This document shows, piece after piece, positions 9,943-20,809 of a DNA stretch of 64,000 bases. The stretch is taken from the NCBI GenBank assembly GCA_949751835.1, contig CATKHK010000018.1, forward strand, positions 124,001-188,000, read 5' to 3'. The notes under the pieces are model-generated. The model saw only the letters and a list, made by a program, of their open reading frames with translations. It was not told the origin of the DNA and made no database searches. This DNA comes from Blepharisma japonicum. Taxonomy: Eukaryota; Ciliophora; Heterotrichea; Heterotrichida; Blepharismidae. Every line of letters starts with the position of its first letter. Within the stretch, counting starts at the first letter, position 1. The position numbers were made by a program, and so were the translations under genes.

Positions 9943-11712
9943 TTAGAAATCGTAAATATCTTTCTTCAATGGTGCAGTTATACTGTTTTTTCTTTCTTCA
10001 GCCAAGCTTTTCCTGATATGCTCATACTTAGATCTTATTTGTGCATTGTATCCTCCAGACTCTACAAAGCTTCCAGACGGCGTTATTGTGCCTTTACTTC
10101 CTCGCTCTCTATCAGACCTTGCTTTACGCAGTAGTGATTTTCCTTCAAGCAATTTTGCATCATCAATCTTATCTGCAAAGGAATATTGGTCCATTCCCAT
10201 TTTTTCCATTAATCTCGCATAAAAATTGGTAATGTTTAATAAGCAAAAGACTATTAAGATCATAGGGAAAAACAGTGTAAATCCTTGGCCAAAAATTGGC
10301 ACTAAGTCAATAACCCCCATAACTTTATTGAACTGTGTATGCTTGACTTTAATAAATAGCAAAAAGTTATAGCATACTGATGGTGTAAGACGGGCCATAA
10401 TAAAAGCACTCCATATAAGATTTGGAGGATCTGTTTGATTGTGACTATAAAGTCCGTATCTACCTTTAAGCTTTAATTTGAAAAGAGAGACATAGATGCT
10501 AGCTATGATGTAAAGAAGTGGCATAAAGCAGAGAATCAGAGTACCGACGCTACCATGGTTATCTTTAAAAAATAATGGAAAGACGCCAATTGGTGTGTCG
10601 ACAAATAGTGTAATTTCGCCTAATACCACAAATAAGCTGACTACTGCTAATAAAAGGCCCAGCAGTCTGCACAAGATTGGGTAAAGGCGGGTATACCAAA
10701 TCCATTCAAAGACTTCTCTAAATCTTGCATATTTTCCATTTTTTGCTGGCCAAAAGTTGCTTCTGATCCATTTATTTGAATTGTTTTTGTTAGCTATGAT
10801 GTCTTCAAGTCGAAAAGCAGCTTCCAGATGTTGTTCCCAACGACTCTAGATATTTAATTACCTTTCACTTCTCCCAAATTCAGCAATATTTTTCTTCAAA
10901 TCTCTATTAACTCCTACTAAATACTTATATGTGATTTCTTTTTTCTCATCATTAGCCTCCATACTCCTTAATGATCTCGTACTCTTTTGGTGCTCAATAG
11001 ATTGCTGTGGACATTTTTCCAACAATTTATCAACGTATTTATGGAGAGGATCCACCTCAGTCACATCTCTAGAAAGTTTCATTACTATTCCTACAGTTTG
11101 ATCTAAGTTATATTTGGCTTCTATCTTCGACTGATCTAGCTCAACAGCTTTTAACTGTGCAAGTTTCATTGAAGTATCAAGACTTCCATTCTGCCAAAAT
11201 GTTTTCGGAATATAAACAAGCCCATAACCAAGAAGAACCATGATAATAAACAATGACCAAATATTGCTCAATGCCACAAGAATTGCAGGGAGCCTATGAG
11301 ATGCAAAGTTTCCTGAAATGACTAAATATAAAATAAAAATGACTCCCATAGCAAGAGTAATTCCAATCATCCTAAGTCTTGTAATAAAAGCTCTTTTCAT
11401 CTTGGTTAGAAATGTAAATTCGCCAGCCATGTGGTAATTTTGCATCATTGGCAAGAGCGCCCAGCATAATGCAAAAATTACCCAATAAATGATGTTCCAG
11501 CAAACGTGTAGGTCATTTTTGTTGCCTTCTCCTCCTAAACTTAAATAAACATCATATGGAATCACTGTGACGATCACAAATGCCAAATACCAGCCGATAA
11601 ACACAAAAAAGTAGACGTAGTATTGGGTTTTCTTTGATGGGTAAATCTTTAGAAGGTATACAGTGAAAGCAGTGATGCCAATCACCAGGAGAATTGTAAA
11701 CCAACTTACCAT
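9943..11712 (-). CDS. LMBR1 domain membrane protein (LMBRD2-like)
   Basis: Two in-frame exons (11712-10862 and 10843-9943) give 583 residues. The N-terminal half has five or so hydrophobic segments and a YYVYFFVFIGWYLAFV stretch, then IPYDVY, typical of the LMBR1 family. The C-terminal half has further membrane segments and a GVIDLVPIFGQGF motif, with a charged cytoplasmic tail. The halves are split by TAA and TAG. An 18-nt GT-AG interval at 10844-10861 removes both and keeps frame, though 18 nt is longer than the 15-16 nt norm here. It is probably a multi-pass plasma-membrane protein; function in ciliates is unknown. It converges on the kinase array, where fragments of it are scattered. Confidence 0.85.
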
Positions 11713-11827
11713 GTTTTATTCTGCAACAACTGCAGGTGAAGTATTTTCTTATTTAATATATGAATATTCTGGGCTAGAAAGAATTTTTAGGATTAATTTA
11801 GCAAAATTACCTAAGAGCTCTTGAAAA

Positions 11828-13894
11828 TTATGCCTGCTCCTCCTCCCCTTCTATTTTCTCAGTCTCTTCAAACAGCTTGAGCAATCTATTTACATTTTGC
11901 ACAGCTTCATAAGACTCCGACAGCTTAATTTTCATCAAATCAAATCCTACAACAGCATCAACCTGTGCATTTTGTGGCCTTTTCGAATATCTCTGAGAAA
12001 AGTGAGTTAGTACCACCTTCCAAGCACTCATTTGTACAGCCACATTAAGCGCTTCTCCAATAGTGCTATGCATCTTTTCACTTGCATCTCCAGCTAAGTC
12101 ATCATCAAAAGTTGCTTCATGAATCAGCAAACTTGCATTATTTCCTGCTTCTACAAGCGCCTGGCAAGGTCTTGTGTCTCCACTATATACGATTTTTCAG
12201 CCAGTTTGATGTTGAATTACAAATCCATATGCCTCTATACTGTGATCTACTTTTATGCATTGAACTGAAGAGAAATTAGGCAAAATGTGACTGTTTGTTA
12301 TAGGCTCAAATCTAAATAATAAAGGTCCCATGAGCTCATTACAGATTTGCAAATAAATTTGGTATGCAATTGGAGCTATAATTGTGATGGGTTCATCGGT
12401 AAGCTTGGATCTCTCATAAATTAGTTTTATTGTGCCTAAGTGGTGATCTGCATGCAAATGGGAAATAAAGATGGTTTTGATATCTATTAAAGCTTGATTA
12501 ATATCTTCCCCAAAATGTCGGCATAACTGCCCATAAGTGCCTTCTCCGCAGTCAAAAAGAAGGCTTGAACCAAATTCACCGATTCAAATTCCGCTGACGT
12601 TTCTGTATTTTCCTGGCTTCATTGAAGCAGTGCCTAGCAAAAGCACAGCTGGGTCAGAGTTGGGTTGAGACATATCAATGAAATCTTCATAAGAAATTCT
12701 GTTTAGAGTGAGAAATGGAGGAAATTCCATATCTGTCACTCTTTTTATTATTTCTTCTGGGTTTAAAGGGTCTAAACAGTCTGTCTCATCAATTGTTCCG
12801 TTCATCTCAGGAGGGCTGAGATTAAGCTTCGCCTTAAATTGAGGGATTATTAAATTTTTGAAACTTTTCTTAATATTTTCCTCAAACAAAAGGTCAACCT
12901 TTTCATACATTTCGGTGTTAAGCTTAAAATTTTTAGGTGAAACAGCACTCAGCTCAGTCAATAAGATATCTGATCCTCTGAAAATGGGGGTCTGCATTGT
13001 ATTTATAAAATTTCTTGTAAGATGCCTATTAAAAACGATATTTTTGGTACCTTCTGGCATCATTTCTAGGAAGCTTTGGTATCCTGGATCTAAAAGAACT
13101 GTAGTTGGTGACATATGAATAAGTGCTGAAAAGTCAAATTCTCCAGTAAAATAATTACAAACTACATCAGAAATGTGAGGGTGCAAATATTGAATTGAAG
13201 GAATATCAATAACTCCAAATGCAGGCGGCTTCGAAGGAGGGTCAAGTACATCGTCAGGAGTGATTACTCTTCCATTGATTTCTAATGTTTCTCCATTTGC
13301 CAGCCTTCCAAACAGTTTTCCAGGAGGGACTCCAAACTCTTTAGCTTTCTCAGCTCTAAATTTTCTAGGATGAGCCTTGCATTCAATAAAATAGCTTGCA
13401 CATGACTCTCTTGGCATCCTTAACTTATTCCCATCTGGCATCTCCAGTCATCGTTCATCAAAGGAATTGAGTGAGACAATTCTGACACTAATATTTTCAT
13501 CTTTATAGCTTCTTTCTGTGGTGATTCTCGATATATGAGTGCTAACATCTCTATCTCCATACTCAATAATGTCAAATTTATCTAATCAAGAAAACGTACA
13601 CGCAGCTTCAATAAAAGCAGCTATACCAACAGGGCCATGGATTTTGCATCTGTATCCTTTTCTTGTATCGCTTGCCATATTCAGCATTAAACTTGGCAAA
13701 GCTGCTATTGCTTCTGTATGAATTCCAGTCAAAAATACATCCGTGATTTTGCTTTTTCTTACCTTTGACTCCAGAAGACACCTTTGCAGGTTTTCTCCTG
13801 CGTTAAATAAATATCTTTTCGAATCAAAGAAGAGCATAAAGCACGGGCTTGTAAGTTTTGATGGGACCCCCAGCATTTGGAGGTAGTATCTCAT
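11828..13894 (-). CDS. ELAC2: RNase Z, long form (tRNA 3' processing endonuclease)
   Basis: This is 688 residues in one frame with several TGA=Trp codons, including W of WKIVYSGDT. Like other long-form tRNase Z enzymes it has an N-terminal metallo-beta-lactamase half lacking the metal site (start MRYYLQMLG) and an active C-terminal half. The latter has HLHADHHLG (about residue 479 on), the GDT motif, the HEA motif and the late LTHFSQRY histidine. It cuts the 3' trailer from pre-tRNA in nucleus and/or mitochondria. The ATG at 13894 is preceded in frame by TAA. Confidence 0.95.
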
Positions 13895-13966
13895 ATTGGT
13901 TTTTTATTATGTCAGCCATGGACAGAATGATAATTCACAATTTTCTAATAAAATTTTAAGGATTTA

Positions 13967-14467
13967 TTAAGTGGAGGCTATAATTACCAGTGCTACAATG
14001 ATTCCGATAGTCATCAACCCTGCTGTTGTTAAGACACATACTTGAGTGTTTACTCCTAGGCATTTATCGTTAACATTAGGTAAACATGTTCTAGATTCAC
14101 TATTTTGAGGCAAAAGAGGCTGGTTTTCTCTCCCATAACCAGGAGGAGGAGCATAATATGGGTTTTGCCTTGGCTGAGGAGGCGGAACTTGATATACAGG
14201 AGGCTGATTTGAAGGAGGGACTTGATAAGCTGGGTATGCTTGATAGCCGTAAACAGGAGGGTTACTTGAAACATTAGACTGTTCTGGACCTTGATATTGG
14301 CTTTGCAATTTTCTGGCTACTTCTTCATCAGCTAATGCTTGTTTACGAACTCTTTCATTTTCTTCTTCTTGTAAAGCTCTTGCTATCTCCTCATCTCTAT
14401 TAATATCGCTGCCAGTGTGTCTTTGCTGCATACGACGTCGATATTCCTCTAATTGGTCTCCGCTCAT
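13967..14467 (-). CDS. Small tail-anchored protein with UIM-like and Pro/Tyr-rich regions
   Basis: This is 166 residues. An acidic N-terminal helix contains DEEIARALQEEE and a second similar stretch (DEEVARKLQ), both resembling ubiquitin-interacting motifs. A Pro/Tyr/Gln-rich middle (QVPPSNQPPVYQVPPPQP) follows, and a C-terminal hydrophobic helix of about 20 residues ends the protein. The layout suggests a tail-anchored membrane adaptor that may bind ubiquitinated cargo; that role is inference. It starts 72 bases upstream of the RNase Z gene, on the same strand. Confidence 0.8.
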   Translation of the reverse strand: MSGDQLEEYRRRMQQRHTGSDINRDEEIARALQEEENERVRKQALADEEVARKLQSQYQGPEQSNVSSNPPVYGYQAYPAYQVPPSNQPPVYQVPPPQPRQNPYYAPPPGYGRENQPLLPQNSESRTCLPNVNDKCLGVNTQVCVLTTAGLMTIGIIVALVIIAST

Positions 14468-15246
14468 GACTTAATTTTATTCGTTTTATTATATTTAATC
14501 TCTAAGCAAATAATAAAAGAAGTTTTCTGACAGGAGAAGTTTTTATATATATTTTATAGCGTTTTTCGCAAAATCAGATATAAAAATATTAAAATATATA
14601 CTTGAATTAAAAATTTTGCAATTAAAAAACTAATAATCTCAGCTTAAGTAAACCTTTAGTATATAAAGATGCTAAATAATTTTTTGAATAATATATAAAT
14701 TTAGATATAATAATCATAATATTAAATAATCCAGGAAAAATATAGTTAAACTAATGTTTGCTATCTAAATATAATGATTTAATTCGAATCACGCTTTTCC
14801 AACATAATTTTTTATATATAATTGAATAGACTTCATATAATATTTCTAAAAATTGATTTTTCTTTAAAAATCACTCTGCTGTTTTAGTAATTATATATGC
14901 AATGCTCTAGCCTTTAATTATAAATTTGTTTCAAATAAGTTAATTTTTCAATCTTCATCATATCATAACATCTTTTCATATATGGCCTTAATTCAAAGCA
15001 TTTTGATAATTTAAAAATTAAAAATAAAAAAGATAAATAAATAAAGATCAGATCTAGTGATAGATGAATGTTTTAAAGAGTAAATTATCATAGATGGTTT
15101 CCAAGAATAATTTTGAATTTTATTTGAAAAATTATTTTTTGGCAAAGGGAGGGCTTAATGGTAATCTAATTAAGATAAAATAATTCAGGTTTTTATTAGC
15201 AAAATGGATTTGAAAAACCCGCAACCGTCGCTTCGAAATTCAAAAT
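14468..15246. other. AT-rich intergenic region
   Basis: About 780 bases separate two minus-strand genes. All frames are broken by TAA/TAG, and I see no repeats, hairpins or RNA genes I could name. Confidence 0.5.
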
Positions 15247-15975
15247 TTAACTAGAATTGTTTTTATTAGCATTATTATTTTCGAAAAACCTCAAAAATGC
15301 TGTAATATAGTAATAGCCTATAACTTGCATCATTGGATTTTCTTCAAGTTTTGCAAGAAGCAAGTCTTCAGATTCTTTGTGTTCATCTTCAGTTTTCTTG
15401 CTTACAGAGTAGCTGAATAAGTCTTTTGATGCATAATCATAATAAACAAACCATAAATCGCTCCCTACTTTGCATTTTTTGGAAAGCTCTGCCTGACCGT
15501 AGCTTTTGAACCACTCTCTATACTGATCAACAAATATCTGATGAGAAAAAAGATAGTCTTTATACTTCTTCCCATATGATAAAAACTTATTCCCTTTGTC
15601 TGGTTTGCCTCTAGGGCTTAAATACTCTTGTAAAAATACTTTATCCTGATTGCTTAATGTGTGCTCTATTTTAGGGTAATTGAACTTCATAAAGCTCCTA
15701 AAAGACCGAAGCCAGTATTTATCCTTTTCTTCAGTTTTTTTCTTAATGGGATCAAAGGGTCTAAGAGGCCTTCTACCTCTTTTCTTAGGCAATTTTGCGA
15801 TATCATCATCTGATGAGGTCACATACTTGGATTCAGGTAAAGACTGAATATTCATTAAGGAATTATGGATTTGCCAGTTTACCCAATAATTACTGGGATA
15901 AGCTGGGCTTGGAACACTAGGACCTACTTCTGAAACAGGAATTGGAACTGCTATTAAGCTTTCTTCACTCTCCAT
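15247..15975 (-). CDS. Unknown protein with AT-hook-like basic patch
   Basis: This is 242 residues with no internal TGA. The N-terminal third is Ser/Pro-rich and acidic, then KLPKKRGRRPLRPFD resembles an AT-hook (RGRRP against the usual RGRP core). The remaining ~150 residues are rich in aromatic and charged residues (KYWLRSFRSFMKF, YREWFKSYG) and look like a folded helical domain. I do not recognise the family. A nuclear, DNA-binding role is possible from the basic patch alone. Confidence 0.75.
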   Translation of the reverse strand: MESEESLIAVPIPVSEVGPSVPSPAYPSNYWVNWQIHNSLMNIQSLPESKYVTSSDDDIAKLPKKRGRRPLRPFDPIKKKTEEKDKYWLRSFRSFMKFNYPKIEHTLSNQDKVFLQEYLSPRGKPDKGNKFLSYGKKYKDYLFSHQIFVDQYREWFKSYGQAELSKKCKVGSDLWFVYYDYASKDLFSYSVSKKTEDEHKESEDLLLAKLEENPMMQVIGYYYITAFLRFFENNNANKNNSS

Positions 15976-16388
15976 CTACTATGAATTCAATTATTATTAG
16001 GCGACATAATTATGTTTAAATTACTGGATTAATTCGACAACCATAAAAGAAAAATAATAATTACTGCAATGAATCAGAACAAGGTGATTTGATTCGCCAC
16101 ACTTATATGGAGAAGATTTGCAAATATGGAGAGAAAATGCCCAAAACACATTGAGATAGCATTATTTTGCTTATAAACAGCTTTGCCCCTGTTAAGGTCT
16201 AATAATGGTGCCTCAGGGTATCAAAATAACAATTCAGCAACATTTATTTATCTTAAACCTGAAAAGTGTTCCATTTAACTTTTTGCATACGTCATAAGGT
16301 GATAAAATAAGAATTTCCAATTGAACATTTTTTTATTAAATTTTTTATAATAATCAGTTATCTATCTATAAATAAATGGTCTCCAGAC
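15976..16388. other. Intergenic region
   Basis: About 410 bases between two minus-strand genes. I see no open frame or structure worth naming. Confidence 0.5.
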
Positions 16389-18738
16389 TTAATTAAAGGT
16401 AAATCCTTTATCTGCAGCTTTTGTGGTATGTGGAGCATTTTTGGGGAAAAGCGGGTTATATTTTAAAGCTGGAACTGGATTATGATCGTCAGCGCTTGTC
16501 TTTCTATTGTGATTTAGATTATTCGCATTAGGTCGCTGGCTCCTTACTCTTTTAATAGGCTCTTTAAAAAATGGATGAGATACAGCTTCATCAACAGTTA
16601 ATCTATTGTTTGGATACCACGTTAAACATCCTAAAATAACACTTACTTTCAACGAAATTAATAAAATGTGGCTCAGCCCCAGTAAGAAGTTCTGGAATAC
16701 TTTTGCTTCCTGGGTTTCTTTTCTTTCCTCTGCTATTCGGCACGACTCTCGGTGCATTTCTTGCATCGAAAAACATTCTTTTTCTGGATGATTTTTCCAA
16801 TAATTTTTCTGGAGGAATTCCAAGGACTTCCATCATACAAAGCAGTAAATCAGTTTCATTTTCACCAGGGAAAAGTGGATAGCCTGTATAAAGTTCAAAA
16901 ATAATGCAACCCAATGACCAAATATCAATGGCTTCATTATAATCAACGCCTAAAACAATTTCAGGCGCTCGATAAAAGCGACTTTGAATATAACTAAATA
17001 CTTTTCCATTCACAAAGCATGCAGAGCCAAAATCAATCAGTTTTATATCATTTGACCCATCGGGCTTAAGAAGGATATTTTCTGGCTTTAAATCGCAATG
17101 GATCAGATCTAAAGTTTTAAGCAATTTCAAAGCCTGAACAATTTGAAAGCCAATTTTTCTAACAACTGAAATATTTACACCGCCGAAATTGGCAGTTTTG
17201 AGCAAATCATATAAATTAGAGCTGAGGATTTCGAAGCCCATGCATAAATGTTTGCGGAACATGAAATAGTCTTTCATGTGAACCACATTATAAGTGTCTT
17301 TTGGGTCATTGTCTCTGACAAGTTTTAATATTCTTACTTCGTCTTCTGCTTGCTTTGTGAATTTTGCCTTATTCCTAATAATTTTCATTGCCAGAAACTC
17401 TTTTAGCTTGTTGTCGAAGACTTTAACTACTTGGCCAAATGATCCTTTGCCAAGAACTTCAATAACTTCATATCTATATGCAAGGTGGTCTCCTACTACA
17501 ACATTGTAGTCTCCATTTTCATCATCGAAGCCGTTATTAAAGCTTACCCCATAGGTTTGAAGCTTTTGGCATTTTAGTCCTAAACAATATATTTCTTTGT
17601 ATTCTAAAATCTCTGTATGTTCAAAAGTGCTTAAAAAATACTTAAACAATCTATACGCAACTGGAGCTGAAACAGGTAAAGGCATTGAGTCGAATTTCGT
17701 CTGTGGGTCCTCGCTTATTCTTTGCTGAGGCATTGTTAGCTGGGCTGATTGAGGGGTGGCTGGTGTAAGCAGAGGACTAGGTGGAGCTTGAGGACTAGAT
17801 TGAGCTGGCTGAGGACTAGACTGACCTGGCTGAGGACTAGGCTGACCTGGTTGAGGACTAGATTGACCTGGTTGAGGAGTAAGCTGAACTGGTTGAGGGG
17901 TAGGTGGAGCTTGCTGAGGTGTTAGTGGAGCTTGCAGAGGTGTTGGTGGAGCTTGTTGAAGGCTAGGTGAAGCCTGCTGAGGGCTAGGTGGTGCTTGCAA
18001 AGGACTAGACGGAGTTAACTGTGGACTAGATGACGTTGTAGCTTTTGATGCCAGCGATGCAGAAAGATCCGCTTTTTTAGCAGGCTGCTTTGGAGACAAT
18101 GATTTTTTCGGCATAAGTTTATCAATTGCCGACATAGAAGGTGAAGACGTTAATACCTTCAAGCTTCGTGAGGTATCTGAACCACTTGCTGGCTCTTTTA
18201 ATGAAGAGCGAGGTGAGTTTTGAGTTAATTTATCCGTTGAAGGCATAGAAGGTGAAGGCCCCAATTTTTTCAAGTTGAGAGAGATGTCTGAAGATCTTCC
18301 ATTTGGCATCTCTTTTTTGGGAGACTGAGATGGCTGCTTTGCTGCAATTTTATTGTTTGCAGGCTGCGAATTGGAAGGAGCTAGTCTCTTCAAGGCACCT
18401 GAAATGTCTAAGGCTTTCAAAGTAGCTGAAATATTTATAGGATTGCCATTTGTTGATTCTTTTTTAGCAGGCTGAGGAGATTTAAATTGGGGCGTAGATG
18501 GCTTTTTGGCTTGAGGAGTTGCTTGAGGAGTTTTCGATGATGGACTTACAGCAGTCTTTATAGAAGATCTAGGAGAGAGAACAGAAATGGTAGGTTTTTT
18601 TGCTGTGTTGTCACTAGAAATTTTTTGCTGAGCTTTATGCAGACGTGAAGTGAGCTCTGAAATAGTGAGTTTGTGGACTTTAGTTTCTTCTGAAGCACCT
18701 CCAGACTTGAGGTTTAGCTTTGGTTTAGGAGAAGTCAT
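16389..18738 (-). CDS. DYRK2-class dual-specificity kinase with Pro/Gln-rich N-terminus
   Basis: Two exons (18738-16647, 16630-16389) joined by a 16-nt GT-AG intron give 777 residues. Splicing restores FVERCLTWYPNNRLTVDEA, the end of the kinase C-lobe; unspliced, the frame shifts. The first ~330 residues are low-complexity, with Ser/Pro/Lys blocks and a PQP-type repeat (SSPQPGQ units). Then come the DYRK box VVVGDHLAYRYEV, glycine loop GKGSFG, IHCDLKPEN, DFGS, the autophosphorylation-loop Tyr (FSYIQSRFYRAPE; the first Tyr of YxY is Phe) and DIWSLGC. The C-terminal tail is basic. It is probably a constitutively self-activated growth or stress kinase. Confidence 0.93.
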
Positions 18739-19064
18739 CTATGTCAAAAATGAAAAAAATAAAATGTACACACCGTTTTAAGTAAGAAAAATATCCCAAA
18801 TTAATAGCCAGCCCAGTGAAAAATTTTTCAAAGACCATCATGCTAAAAAGAATAAATATATGAAAGGATCAATTATTTGATATAATACTCATATCAATCT
18901 TAAGAATACAAAATCTCATGTAAATTGTTTAACTATTATTTGCAGAACAGAAACAACCACCTTCAAGGTAAATTTTAATGATTTAAATCTGATTATTCTT
19001 ATTTTTTGATTTTTCTAAAATTCAATATTTTAAAAAAGGCAACAGAATATGGAATTTCACGATA
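18739..19064. other. Intergenic region
   Basis: About 325 AT-rich bases between two minus-strand genes. Nothing is recognisable. Confidence 0.5.
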
Positions 19065-20735
19065 TTAACTAAAGTTATGAGGAGGATTTAAATCAAACTG
19101 TGGAGAACTTGTAAGATATTTTAAAGTCTCATCTTTAAATGTAAATAATAAACTAAACTCATGCGGAGTAATGGCCAAAATCGAAGTTTGTGCAGAAGCT
19201 GATATAACAGAATATTTAGCAGGAGTTCTATCTCCCGCAAGCACTCTTTGCCCGAAATAGCTCCCTCTAGGTAGCTGAAAATCTTTCATACTCATCTTGT
19301 AAGAAATTTTATTTTTTGATTCACTATATTGTGCTATTTTAGCAGGATAAGTGATCTTGACTCTTCCTTGGTAAACTATAAACATTCCTTTAGGAATGGT
19401 GTTAGCTTCAAGCACGGGCTCTTCTAATCTATATGGGACTTTATTCAAAGTATTGGCCAAAAGTGCTAAATCAATTGAAGGAATATGCTCAAATGGGCCT
19501 AAGCCACATAAAAAACTCAAAATTTTGCTTCCAACATCTATATTAGCTCGAACTGACTGCATATAATCTTCTGCTGTAATTTTAATTAAATGGCATTTTT
19601 CCCCTGCAAAGCATGACGCTGTCCTCTTATCATTTGCATTATTAATATTTCCTCTAACTATTGCATATTCGCCAATAACTTCTCCATCATATCTTGAATT
19701 TACAATATAAGGCATCTCTCCAAGTCTTATTGGCTCTTGCTGCACAGCTATTGATCCTCTTAGCACAACATATAAGCACCTTCCTACCTCTCCTTCTTTG
19801 AAAATCATTTGTCCTTTATTATAAAATTCATAATTAGCTACCCTCAACATTTGTTTAACAATATCTGCTTTGTATTGAATAAAAAATTTTAGGTGCCTTG
19901 TCAAATCATACATTGTCTCGACGTCTCTATCAAAGCCAGGCTTCTGCAGCTCATCAACCAAAAAATCTACGCATTGAAGGCTTAAGGAATATGTGTCAGG
20001 GATTGGAGAATAGGCATGGTGGCGCCTTGGAGAATAAGAAGATTTGATTTGATTTTTGCTAGATTTTTTGTGAGATTGGTTTACTGGCCTATCTTTATAT
20101 AATAATCCAGCAGAAAGAAGAATTTCTGATGTGCTTTTTCTTCGACCAAGAGATTCCAAAAATTTGTAAGTTTCGACTAAATTGGGTTCATGCTTATTTT
20201 GTGGGCTGGGAATTTTTTCAATATTGTTTCTTGATTCTATAGAGTTATATATAAAACTGTTATGAGTGCGTCCGGTCTCAATTTTCTTAGGAGTTTTCAG
20301 TCCTTTACTGACTAAGTCCAGTGAAAGATTTCCTTTAGGGGATTGGCTTGGTGAATGAAGTGCATCATTAATACTTTTTCCTTGATTTATATTAATATTT
20401 CTATGCGATGATGAGTTTCTGATTTTTGACAAATTCAAGCGTGGCTTGATTTTTGATGATAAAATATCTGGCAAAGATGAATTCTGACTTAAAATTGTAG
20501 TCTCTTTTAATTGGCCTCGGTCTAATTCGGTTATTTTGACAGGCATTTTTTCATTATTCTTTAAGTGATTTGTGCTGATAATGTGCTCTCTAAATATATT
20601 CGTATCTGGCTTATTTTTAGGGGATGTCAATAAATTTGAAAATGATGCTAGAGGACTATAAGATCATTCTCTCTCTTCAATATGTTTAATTTCATTTCAC
20701 GGTTTTATATTGGCTGCACTGAAAGTTTTTTTCAT
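19065..20735 (-). CDS. Protein with two cyclic nucleotide-binding domains
   Basis: This is 556 residues. The ATG at 20735 is chosen because two TGA=Trp codons link it to the longer frame and an in-frame TAA lies shortly upstream. The N-terminal ~230 residues are Ser/Lys-rich and disordered. The first CNB domain (about residues 290-390) retains GEYAIV and RTAS, the elements that contact cyclic nucleotide phosphate. The second (about 420-545) has FGQ in place of FGE and lacks the Arg, so it may not bind. No kinase, channel or phosphodiesterase domain is present. It resembles a regulatory-subunit-like or solitary CNB protein; its partner is unknown. Confidence 0.85.
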
Positions 20736-20809
20736 TTTATTGTATGAATTCTTTCATTTCACTTAAAACTAAAATGCCGATAAAGACGATTTCAATGCTT
20801 TATATTAAA

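Noticed and set aside
16647-16823. Separate small gene overlapping the DYRK kinase end
   Set aside because: The overlapping frame only becomes coding after the 16-nt intron, as the last exon of the kinase.
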